Assembly: GCA_018350325.1 (NCBI GenBank)
Contig: JAEVLN010000022.1
Coordinates: forward strand, 1,133,105-1,197,104
Origin: Globodera rostochiensis
Taxonomy: Eukaryota; Nematoda; Chromadorea; Rhabditida; Heteroderidae
Reading direction: 5' to 3'
Length of the DNA stretch: 64,000 bases
Shown: positions 1 to 10,800 of the stretch, one piece after another
How positions within the stretch are numbered: the stretch's first letter is position 1
Layout of the letters: each line of letters opens with the position of its first letter
Position numbers and translations under genes: made by a program
The notes under the pieces: generated by a model
Told to the model about the DNA's origin: nothing
The model's database searches: none
The model's input: the letters and a program-made list of their open reading frames with translations, nothing else

Positions 1-1875
1 GGTACGGTGAATCTGGAAAACGGATACTGTAGGGGGGGGGAAAGAGACGGTAGTTGGGTGGGGGTGGACGGTGGCACAATTTACATGGAACCAAATCTTC
101 AGTCCCATGATCGTTGTGTGTTGCCACGAATCACGCATGAAGCGGGCGGAGTACACCGCGACAGAGGTGAGGCAAAGCCATGCGATGACCATCAGAATGC
201 CTAAATTTGGTTTGGGAAGGGCAAAGTCAAAGATTCTTACGAAAAAAATGTTCAAAATCTTGCCATGCACATCGATCAGTGTCAGTCCTGCTCCATGTCC
301 ATGCTGCTGTTGCTGCTGCTGCTGCTTTTGTTGTTGCTGTCCTCCTTGAAGTCCCGTGACGTCCATAGGAACTATCGGACGGGTTGAAACGTGTGGGAAC
401 AAAGCATGATCATCGCTGTCCAACGAGTGAATTCCGATCACTGAACAGAGTCAGTCAGTCAGTCAGTCGTCAGATGTTTGTATTTACGCGTTTTATGGGC
501 CCGCCTCAAAAATATTCTGGGACCGAATTCGAAAATATTGAATTTGCCACACATTTCAAATCTAAAACTGGACCCAGTTTGGATTTGAGGAACCGAGAAT
601 TTCGATCGAGAATCTCGATCGGTCCGATCTCAACTCTCGTATCCAGAATCTCAATCAATCCAATCTCACTCTCGTCGAGATTTCGATCGAGTATCTCAAT
701 CAATCCAATTTCTACTCTCGTCGAGAATTCGATTGACCTTTTGATCGAGTATCTCGATCGGTCCGATCTCTATTCTCGTCAAAATTCCGATCGGTCCGGT
801 CTCTATTCTCGTCGAAATTCCGATCGGTCCGATCTCTAATAATATTATCGTCCAACAAACTTTGCGCCTCTGCTGACGGTCCCTTGGCCAAGAACAAAAA
901 GTACGGCTTGCGCAAGTTTGGCTTTGCTAAGTCCTTCTTGCCAGCCACGTTTGAGTGTTGGCGAAACTGCGGTCAGTTTTTTTGTTTGTTAGTGCAAATT
1001 TGGTTGAATTCGCGCAGACTTCTGCTTGCTCACTTTGCAATAAATGCCCTCGTCGTCAGCGGTCCCCTCGAGCAGTTCAAGAAAGCCCCGTTCCGCTTCC
1101 TTAAGCATTTTCATAAAAATCAAAAAGGACGAAAAACGATTAGAGACAGTGAATAACCCTGGGGGGCAAGTAGCTTACCTTGGCACCGGCACAAAAATAC
1201 CCAGTGAATAACCCCTGGGGGGGGGGGAGGGTCAAGTCGCTCACCTTCGGCACCGGCACATTGCTCTTTGTGTTGGGCGGGTTTACAGCCAGTCGCGCTT
1301 CCACACGGCCTTGCCCATTCAGCATACAATACGTCACCGAATCATCGCCCTGCACAGAGTACAAAATAATTTCAGCCATGTCTCCATTCCCGGCGTGGTG
1401 CTTCAAAACCCTTCACATTCTCGAGAATCCCAAAACGGGGATCGATCCCCGATTTCAGCATCCCCGAAAAGTGCCTGCCCCCGCTTTTGATTACCACTTT
1501 CTTTTCCTACAGTATGCAGTTTTAAGAAAACCATTCTAAAGACCCTAATTGACTTCCCCCCCCCCTCCCCAACTTCGGACCATTTGTGCGTCCTCAGAGA
1601 ATGCGACTGCGACATATTTTATGTCCGGCGTGCTGCGTCTGGTGTACATTTCTGTCAGTGAATTTTGTTGTTTTGAGTTTTGGGGGGTTTCGGGGGGCTT
1701 TCAGACCGACCCATTCGAACACTGTCCGACGACGCGCCGTCCGGTTCCATGGCGAACAAATACGCACATGACGCCGCGTTTTGGGGCTTACCGGCCACGC
1801 AACCGCCGAATTCACACCGTTTGGACTGTCCGCATTGGGCGACGTCGAATTGAACGCCGCCGGTGACAGCAGAAG
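1..1875 (-). CDS. DOMON and cytochrome b561 membrane protein (FRRS1-like), partial
   Basis: Minus-strand exons joined by frame: 1707-1875, 1581-1638, 1245-1349, 1034-1099, 861-966, 264-440, 85-200 and 1-12. The first exon has a Cys-rich DOMON start (QCGQSKRCEFGGC). Next come VAVAFSEDAQM, GDDSVTYCMLNG and GIYCKFRQH, which is the usual DOMON course of strand, Met and Cys motifs. Exon 264-440 carries a poly-Gln stretch, then LIDVHG. This joins through a GC-donor intron (201-263) to ILMVIAW, and exon 85-200 ends at WFH and continues IHRT. HGILM and WFHIHR are the His-containing helices of a cytochrome b561 domain. The family moves electrons across membranes; FRRS1/SDR2 proteins are ferric-chelate reductase candidates. 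The remaining helices lie left of base 1. No signal-peptide exon was found upstream of 1875, and the donor near 1707 is the weakest join. Family call is firm; substrate is not known. Confidence 0.72.
570..840. repeat. Degenerate GATCGGTCCGATCTC tandem repeat in an intron
   Basis: About seven imperfect units built from TCTCGATCGGTCCGATCTC and CTCGTCGAAATTCCGATCGG fill the intron between exons 861-966 and 264-440 of the FRRS1-like gene. The core is palindromic. Related GAGAATCTCGATCG segments recur near 49310, 57200-57350 and 62290-62520. Confidence 0.7.
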
Positions 1876-2481
1876 ACTGGGAGGGGGGGGGGGTGTGGGA
1901 TTAATAAATAATTTTGGGGTTTGCCCGTTTCAGTCCCAAAACCAAAAAATTTAAAAAACTTTTCAGAATCCCGACGGGGCGAGGGTGGGGGCGCTAATCA
2001 CAAGAAATATGTCCTAAATTCGTGTTTAATCGCTTTATTAAATTAGAATGTGGAAATAGTTCGAATTTAATTTTAATTCAAAAATAAAATATTTGCAATT
2101 TAAATTTTACATATTAATTTAAGATTTAAGATTAAAAAAGGCATTGAAAGTGTTAAAACCCGTCGGATTACTTGTAAAGTGAAGAGGAGGACGATGAAAA
2201 CGGAAGAAAATGAAGCAATTTTCCGTTTTCGAAGCATTTTTTGTGTCTAAATTCTGGCAAATAAATGACTCGGGGACAGACAATTTTCAATTAAAAAGTC
2301 AACTCGTTTTTGAAATGTTTTGGAGGAAATGGAAATGGAAATGTTTGTGTTGCGTGCAATTGCACACAAAAGTGAGTTTTTGCGTGGCGTGTCGTGCCAT
2401 TGCACGGATAAGCGGGGAAAGCACACGGGCGACGACTTTAAGCCTAATAATATGCTTTTGTTGGAGAAAGGGACGAATGGT
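1876..2481. other. No gene seen
   Basis: AT-rich sequence with a short G run near 1881. I found no coding pattern on either strand. The missing first exon of the FRRS1-like gene could lie here or further right, but none could be supported. Confidence 0.4.
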
Positions 2482-3273
2482 GCGAGGGGAAGGGGGGGGA
2501 GAGGGGGGGGGGGTAAAGTGGGGGGGGGGGGTTATTGGGGGGGGGGTAAAGGAGGGGGGGGGGAATTGGGGGGGGGAATTGGGGGGGGGGTAAAGTGGGG
2601 GGAGGGAATCGGGGGGGGGGGTTAAGGAGGGGAAGGGGGGATTTGGGGGGAGGGGGGGAATTGGGGGGGGGAGAATTGGGGGGGGCAAAAGGGGGGGGGA
2701 ATTGGGGGGGGGAATTGGGGGGGGGTAAAGTGGGGGGAGGGAATCGGGGGGGGGGGGTTAAGGAGGGGAAGGGGGGATTTGGGGGGAGGGGGGGAATTGG
2801 GGGGGGGGAGAATTGGGGGGGGGCAAAAGGGGGGGGGGAATTGGGGGGGGGTAAAGTGGGGTGGGGGAATTGGGGGGGGGGGGAATTGGGGGGGGGGTAA
2901 AGTGGGGGGGGGGAATTGGGGGGGGGAGGATTGGGGGGGGGAATTGGGGGGGGGAATTGGGGGGGGAGGATTGGGGGGGGGGAATTGGGGGGGGGGAATT
3001 GGGGGGGGGGGAGGATTGGGGGGGGGGAATTGGGGGGGGGGGAATTGGGAGGGGGGAGGATTGGGGGGGGGGAATTGGGGGGGGGGAGGATTGGGGGGGG
3101 GGAATTGGGGGGGGGAATTGGGGGGGGGGAGGATTGGGGGGGGGGAATTGGGGGGGGGGGGAATTGGGAGGGGGGAGGATTGGGGGGGGGGGAATTGGGG
3201 GGGGGGAGGATTGGGGGGGGGGGGAATTGGGGGGGGGGGAGGATTGGGGGGGGGGGGGAATTGGGGGGGGGGG
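2482..3273 (+). repeat. Guanine-run array (G8-12 separated by AATT, AGGATT or TAAAGT)
   Basis: Roughly 800 bases in which runs of 7 to 12 G alternate with short spacers, chiefly AATT, AGGATT and TAAAGT. The G is almost entirely on the plus strand. Long open frames here are composition artefacts (Gly-Gly-Ile-Gly or Pro-Pro-Asn-Ser). The array lies between the FRRS1-like gene and the doublecortin-PLAT gene. Confidence 0.95.
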
Positions 3274-4560
3274 TGGCGTGAGTGGAGAGGTTTTGGGTTG
3301 GTGACGCCCCGTCTGCTGCTGCTGTTGCCCGATCATCATCGGCTGTCGAGTGCGGGTAATGCAATTTTGAAGGTCCCACCAAACCAACGCAAATTATTCT
3401 CGCCTCCACACACTTTCCCCCCAAGCGCCTCAAACAATTCCAGTTCAGATTGAAATCGATTTAATGCGTTCATTGCAAAAAAAAACATTTAATTATTTTG
3501 TTTGCACAATGGACGGGGGGGGCGACGGGAGGGGGACGGGGGGGGGCGGCGGGAGGGTACGCAAAAAATGTCTGATCAAAAAAGGCGTCCGATTTTTGTG
3601 GCTAAGAAATTTACAGACACTTTTTGAAGCTGTCCAATTGTGAACAAATTGTGTTCCATGTTTTACAATTAAATATTATTCACCCCAAAAATTCGGATTT
3701 TTGTGTTGGGGCGAACGGTTGATGAAAGGGCAAATGACTCATCCAACAAGTCCAGAGGAAACGTCCCTTAAGGGGCAACCCATGCCATTTGAAGTCCCTA
3801 AACATTTTTGCTGCATTTTGAGGGGCCAACAAAATGAATTTGATGACAGTAAAAAGCAGCGCATTGGCGGCGTTGGTTGGCCCACGGCTGCCCCGTCAGC
3901 TCAGTCCCAAAATTTCCCCTCCCCCCGGGCGACCGATCGATTGACTTCAGCCATTCATCAACTTCCATCATTTTATTCATTCATCCGCCGCCGCCGCCGT
4001 CATTTTGTACGACAAGCAAATGCCTTTTTATTATTCTCATCAATTCCAATTCCATTCCGTTTGAAAATGGTTGCGCGAAATTGGCGGAAGAAATGTGATC
4101 AATTTCGGGGGGGGGGGGGGAATGATCAAATAATCAAAAAGTGCGCGCGTCTTTTTAATCCAATTATATGTAATAATTAATACTCGCGCATCGATTAATA
4201 TGTAATATTTGGAAATTATGCATTTTGTTGACCAAAAATGTGCACAAAAAGTGTCCGTGTTCCATTTTGATGCCAATTGGCATCGTTAAAGGCAAAAGAA
4301 CGGTGACATGATCTGATCAGAATTTACAAAACTTAAGCAATATTGACGCAGATCGCCGACTGATTTCCAGAAAGAAGCGCACTCTTACGGGGCAACTCAC
4401 CCGCCAGGGGAGAATGTCCGCCCGTCGATGCACCCCCCGGGGGGAGGAACCAGTTCCAGCACACAGAGATCGGAGCCGATTACACGCTTTCCACGCCCGT
4501 CATTGTGGTGGAAGGAGTGTGGGAAGAAGATGATTGGACACACAAAGGAGCATTTTTAGT
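3274..4560. other. Intergenic, no gene seen
   Basis: No convincing exon on either strand. A minus-strand stretch around 4380-4530 is open and ends in a GT donor, and could be a terminal exon of the doublecortin-PLAT gene, but no domain could be recognised. Confidence 0.35.
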
Positions 4561-4564
4561 AAGG

Positions 4565-4830
4565 GCGCTAATTGAGAGGCGACCGATCAGTCGTAGGAGG
4601 ATGGACGGAGGACCGATCAGTCGGAGGGGGAGGGGAAACGGAGGACCGATCAGTCGGAGGGGGAGGGGAAACGGAGGACCGATCAGTCGGAGGGGTGGGG
4701 AAACGGAGGACCGATCAGTCGTAGGGGGATGGACGGAGGACCGATCAGTCGGAGGGGGAAACGGAGGACCGATCAGTCGGAGGGGAGCGGCGGACCGATC
4801 GGAGGAGGAAACGGAGAACCGATCACTAGG
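4565..4830. repeat. Tandem GGAGGACCGATCAGTCGGAG repeat
   Basis: About eight units of 22 to 33 bases built on GGACCGATCAGTCGGAGGGG, with variable G/A filler. The open frame across it (GGPISRRGRGN units) has no supporting splice context and is probably not translated. Confidence 0.85.
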
Positions 4831-5117
4831 GGAGGTGGGCGGGGGGAAAATTGCAAGTGATCGGAGGGATTGCGCAACACAAATTGAACAAAATAAACAA
4901 TTTACATAAGCGCATTAAAGCTTTTTATGTACAATTTAAAGTGCGTCAGTGAATGGGAGAACATCAGCGCGTTGAACAGAGCATTGGTCGGTGAACGGGC
5001 TGAACATGTTGATCATTTTGGTTAATTGTGCATTAATTTCGTTTTTGATTAATTAGCCCAAAAATGTCGGTGGTCTTTTGTACTTTGATTGGGCCAAAAA
5101 CGGGCATAAACAAACAC

Positions 5118-7540
5118 CTGGCAAATTTGAAGGCGTAAAAGGGGGCGGACCGGCCCCGGAAGTCGGTGACCACAATCTCGGCACATTCCCACAAGAATGG
5201 CGTGTTCTGTCGGGAGCGAGTTCAAATTATTTAAAATGGGATCGAATGTCATCCACAACCTCTGGCACCGTGAGCACCTCCAGTTGAGCCGACCGAATGT
5301 CGCCGATAGAAGTCGCCTCGAACTCGAAGGAGCTGCTCTGAAAGTTAAGGGATCCCCGGGGTCCCAATTCCGGCATTTTCCTCCCCCCAAAAAAGTTACG
5401 GTTTTTGGCGTAAAAAGAGACACCCCGGCACCGGCCGCCGTGCTTTGTTGCTGCTGCTGCTGTTGATCACCCGGGTTCAGCGTTCGACGCCCGACGTCGC
5501 CGAGTTCGCCGAATCTGATCAAAGTGTTTCGCAATTTTGATTGTTTGAACACATAAAACTGAAGAATCGCAATTTTTTTAGGGGGACCAAAAGCTGCGGG
5601 ATTGATCAGGGAAAAGTCTCATAAAACGGGGGACATACAGGTTCAGTAGGACGATCAGTTCCGGATTAGAAGGTTCAGCACCCACCGATCCGCCGGTCGC
5701 AACTCTGACGGAGTAGATCAAAACTTAACGGGGAAAGAATCACTATTTTTGTGCGCGATTGAAGTCGATTTGCCGGGCCCCACTTGGAATCGGTGGTCGA
5801 TCAGGCCACATCACCGGCAGTTCGAACACGGAGTGTCGCAGAAGCATACAATCGGCAGCCGGAAAGCGTAACTGATCGGAGTTGAAGGGGGGGGGGATCA
5901 ATCAGAAACGGCATTTTTTGGGTTGGCACATTGACAATTCACTACATTCAAAATGCGCTTCCCACGAAACCACAAAAGCAATCAATCCTAAAGTACAGCT
6001 CGCGCTTGTGGCTTGTGCTCACCTCATCTCCGTTCGCAGTGTCGCACATTCGTACTTTGTCCACGTAAGTGAAAGGCAACTCGCCGCTGCCTCCGGCTTC
6101 AGCTTCAGCATTTTCGGGCTGCTTCTGATCAGTGCCGGCCAACAGAAAAGTTTTGCCATCGGACAAAATTCGAATTTTGATGAACGGATCATCAAAATCG
6201 GTCGAATTGTCGAGCTGAAATCCAAATGAGGGGATTGATCAGAGAAGATGGAGACAGGCTGCTGATTGATCACTTGAAAGCTTAAAATGCCATCGGTGAG
6301 CGAATTGTCAACCGGAGTCATGGTGATCGATTGCTTTTCCCCGCATAGCATCACTTCAGGAAGAATGGTCGAGCTGAGAAGCCAACGGGAAATTGGGGTC
6401 AAATGCCCGAAGGGGACGACGAACCCTTCCGCAACAGACATTTGAAGAAGCCAACGGCTCGGCACACTCTTCGCTTGGCTTTTCCGTTTTGACAAACGCG
6501 TGGAAATGCCCTGAATTTGTTTTTTGTAGAGGAGCTAAATGAATGGCATTTTGGCTGCTTCTTCTATGGTAAAAGCTGACGAATGTTCGCTTCCGGCGAT
6601 TCGATTAAGCGAACATTTTTCAGATAAATCCTTTACATTTTTATACATTCTGGCATTTTTGTCACCGTCATATTCACCTCCATTTCGGTTGTCAGCAACT
6701 CTTTGGCCAACGATGTCGTCGTTTGTTGTTGTTGATCGGCAACGCGTTCACGGAGATGAGAACGGTTCAGCACATAGCTACCAAAGTTAGGGGGGGGGGT
6801 CAGTTTCATGTTACAAAAAGGTCAGCGGTTATGGGATCAGTACTGAATCGTTACGGTTCTAACCGGATCGCCAATTTGCTAATCCCGGTCATTGTCCCCG
6901 CCGTTAACCCCTCGGGGTCAGGACTCCCCGATCCCCGACATTCCCGTCCCCGCAAAAGGTCGGGGGGATGAATGGCGCCGGCCCACCGGTAGGGAGTGTG
7001 TGTCGACTCATGAAGACGAATTTGGCTGAGCACAAAGCTGGAATTGGCACTCAACGGCCACACATTTTGCTTTTGGAAGATGTTTTGGAGCTGACCACAA
7101 GGAGGCTTGATCAATTCGTCCAAATACGGTAGAAAATACCGTAATCAGTCCCTCAAAAATCTGTTCCCCCATAGCATTGGGCTCAAAGTGCACGCGGACA
7201 CCGCTGACGCGTCCCACACTGACCGCCTCCAACTTGAAGGGAACATCTACCGCAACTGTCCGTTCGGCCGCTCGTCCATTGTTGTCGTTCTCCTCCGCTT
7301 TTTCCGCGTCCTTCGGCACGGACGCCTCCCCACCAATGGCGTCCACGCGGACCAGAACATGGCCAGTGTCACCGAGATCTGCGAGTACATTTGGACGTTT
7401 CATACGGTAAAAATGTGTTTGTTTTTTTGTTGTTGAATTTGTCCTCACCTCCGTACAATTCCACACAGAGTTGTTCAGCACTGAAACAGCTCAGGGCCGA
7501 GCGGAAGGCGCGAATTTTGCCGTCATAAGTGATCACTAAT
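5118..7540 (-). CDS. C-terminal PLAT-like region (DCX-PLAT gene), joins uncertain
   Basis: Weaker exons on the same strand. ITYDGKIRAFRSALSCFSAE with LCVELYG (7540-7455) joins in phase 1 to DLGDTGHVLVRVDAIGG (7378 down) with RVSGVRVHFEPNAMG. Then come STDFDDPFIKIRILSDGKTF (6213-6022), SFEFEATSIGDIRSAQLE (5337-5278) and, across a 71-bp intron, WECAEIVVTDFRGRSAPFY (5206-5118). The last pair matches the closing strands of a PLAT domain (EIVVTD followed by F-A-R). Other exons between 5340 and 7120 are probable but not placed with certainty. Confidence 0.5.
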
Positions 7541-7779
7541 GAAGGGAATATTCATTTTTTTGTCATGTCCGAAATCCGGCAAATTTCGAAATTTGACTTT
7601 TCAAATTTTTCCGACATTTTTTCGACCTCCTAAAGAGCGAAAACTTTTGATTTATATTTTAAAATGAGAAAATTTTGAAGCTTAGCCCTCTTCTAAACTT
7701 GGGGCGAAAATCTGCGGTTTTGGACCAAATTCGGTTACATCCCTGGCGCAAACCCAACTTGTTTTAATACCCTCTCAGT

Positions 7780-7834
<55 letters not shown>

Positions 7835-10800
7835 TTTTCGTGAAAGATTTGGGCACCCTCTCGTCTCGATCCAACAACATGGCGTCCCCCGAAGGGTTGG
7901 AAACCAAATTTTTATTGACCACTTCCACCAGCCTCTGAACAACAACTAAACTGGCCCAACATCCCGCCGAAATGCATCTTCAACAACAACCCTTCCACCG
8001 TACATGGCAACGGTTCAACACCGATGTGAAATGCGAGCAGTTCACGGAACGGCTGGTCGCCTTTCTTTGCACTTCGCCAGCGAAGCCACTTGCCGCACAT
8101 GACCACAAAACGTTCGTCCGTGTCCAAATCCTTGGTGAATGAATGCTCTGATCAGATTCAGAACCGATCTCTGATCAATCAACAAATGTGGTGATCGATG
8201 GCTTTACCTTAAACTCAACAAAGTTCAGAAAGTAGTCCGGACTGGAGCCCGCTCCGTCAATTTCCAGGCGAATCTTCAACAGCTCGCCGATGTCGCCGAA
8301 GTCCAATTGCATCAGTGCTTCTGACGGTGCCGTTGCCATTCGCGTGTCGTACAAACCGCCGGTGGTCGCTTGCCCATCCGTGCCAAAGCCGGTGATGGCC
8401 AACTGAGCGGTTGTGCCGCCACGGCCGTCATTCGTCCCGCCGTGCAAAACAAACTCCCAACGACCGCCTGAAAAAGCAAAGCATCGACCACCATTACGGG
8501 TTGTTTAGGTGTAAGCCATGATCACTCGATCGGACAACTCTGATCACTCGATAGAACAACTCTGATCACTCTATCTAACAACTCTGATAAAACTCGATCG
8601 GACAACCCTGATCACTCATCGAACAACCCTGATCACTCGATCGAACAACTCTGATCACTCGATCTAACAACTCTGATAAAACTCGATCGGACAACCCTGA
8701 TCACTCGATCGAACAACCCTGAACACTCGATCAGATAGCCTCTGATCACAACACGACACTCACGCGTCACTCGTCCGTCCACCGGAATGGAGCTGATCAT
8801 ATAAAAGGCACTCAGCCGAACACTTCGCTCCAGCCGTCCGTCCACTTGGCCCGAGTCAAACCAGCGGTTGCAGAGGAACAGAAACTGTCGACAATCGTTG
8901 GCATTATGTTCGTCGTCCATCGGCTCGTCCCCATCCCCTCCGACTTCGTCTTCCGTCACCAAAATACGGTCAATGAACACACCGGCGCCTGAAGACGGAC
9001 GGGGGGCTTTCGATGGCACAAATTTTTTGTCTTCAAATTACAAATCTACCGTATCCTCGTCGTTCATGGCCTACAGTAATTCGATTGATTATGCCCAATC
9101 TGGAGGGCAGTCGAAAGGCAAAAGAATCCGACTGATTTTGGCGGAAGCGTTGCCCCTTGGCGCTGCTGTGGAGCCAATCGGTGAACTGAACGAGCGGAAT
9201 TTGGTGACGAATTTGTAACTGCACAAGCTGAGAATGAATGTGCCACCTCCTGTTTCAGCCACAACTTCTCCGAGTCCATGTTCGACCCGTGCATGTTGAT
9301 GTACAGATTTGCTTCAGTGTCGGCGGCCCATCGATTGCCGGTGATCACCGTCACGGTGTACGGAGCATCTGAGACGAGCAGAATCTGATCACCCGCGTTT
9401 GTTTAGTTCTGCACCCATTGCCCCCGAAGGGTCGTCCTTGACTACACAAAACCATCGATGTTTTTTGTGCTTCACCCTTGACCCTTGAACATTTTAATCT
9501 GTTCTCCCTAATCACCGACCCCCGCGGGGATCCTTCCGCTGCTCGACTCTCGCCGGGTCCGGTTCGTTTGTGTCCCAGTTCAATGTCTCATTCTTGCGCT
9601 CCGTCAGAAATTCCGTCCCGTGTATGACTTCCTCGCGCTCTGACGATGAATCCAACTGAAAGAGCGTTCGTTTCGGCTGATCGAGTGATCGGACTGATCA
9701 CGATCAGAGTGAGTGATCAATTTATACCTCTTCCGTCGAATTGTCATAGGGCTGAAGAGATGATCGAGAAGTGCGCTAAAGCACAATGAGTCAAGATGAT
9801 CAACACTTAGACAAAATCTGATCGGCAAAAAAAAGGCCTAACCGTGCCAGGGACGATGGGACTTTTAGGGTTAGGCCCGATCACTGCGAGATGGCGGTCG
9901 TTGGTCTTGTACATGTCCTTCTTGGACTCGTGCCGGTGCAACACCGTCCCCCCGTTGACCATCATCCGGGGTTTTTGCCTGAACAGCCCGTTGTTCTGCA
10001 ACTCCTTCCGCGTTGAATATCTGGAATTGGAGTCGGTCGGTGTTGTTCACTCAAAACATTTGCCAAATTTGACTGACCCTCGCCATGCACTTTGAATCTT
10101 TACTGCCGCCTCGCCGTAAAGGATCCGCTCCAATTCATCCGTATACACGCCCAACTTCTGCTGTATTGAGGATGTCCGATTAATCCGGACTGTTACACCA
10201 CCATTTTGATCATCAACAGTTTCATTTTTCTGATCAATATCAGCTTCCTCTAGTCGATGGGTAAGTTCTACTGGCTGTACGTCTTCAACAGCTTGCCCCA
10301 TTCCTTCCAAAGACTGTTCCTCATCCTCCTTCTCGCTTTTGTGGTCCGTCTCCATCCCGGTTCCGTCATGATCAAAAACTGCATCATCGTCTTCTTCTGC
10401 TTCAGCTTCTTCTTCATCGATCTTCATCACTTTCTTCCGCTTGTTTCTCTGTCTCTTCCGACTCCGTTCCTGCTCAGTCTCTCGCAATGATCGCAATTGT
10501 TCCGGTTCTTCCGGGTAATCGTCCTCTTCTTCATCTTCATCTTCATCCTCCTCCGCCTCCTCAACCTTTATCCGATCCTCGTCCTTCTGAGCGTTCAGCT
10601 CATTGTCCAGTTCGGTCCGGGGCCTTCCCGAGTCGGAGTCAGCTGAAACTGGAAATGGTGGCTTAACTGGCGCCAACTGGGCGTGAGCGGGACGATTTGG
10701 AAGACAAATGGTTAAAAATAAATTGACGAATTGTCACAAGTCCGTCAATTGGCCGACCGACCGCCCCTTTTTTACCTCTCGAATTTGCTGTCGCATTTGC

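Noticed and set aside
2444..3433. Long proline-rich and glycine-rich open frames on both strands
   Set aside because: They arise from the G-run array. They have no splice context or domain, and identical composition in all frames.
10047..10077. Extension of the acidic exon past the IQ motif (SVKFGKCFE)
   Set aside because: A GTCAGT donor right after WRG gives phase 2, which matches the next exon; reading through meets a stop.
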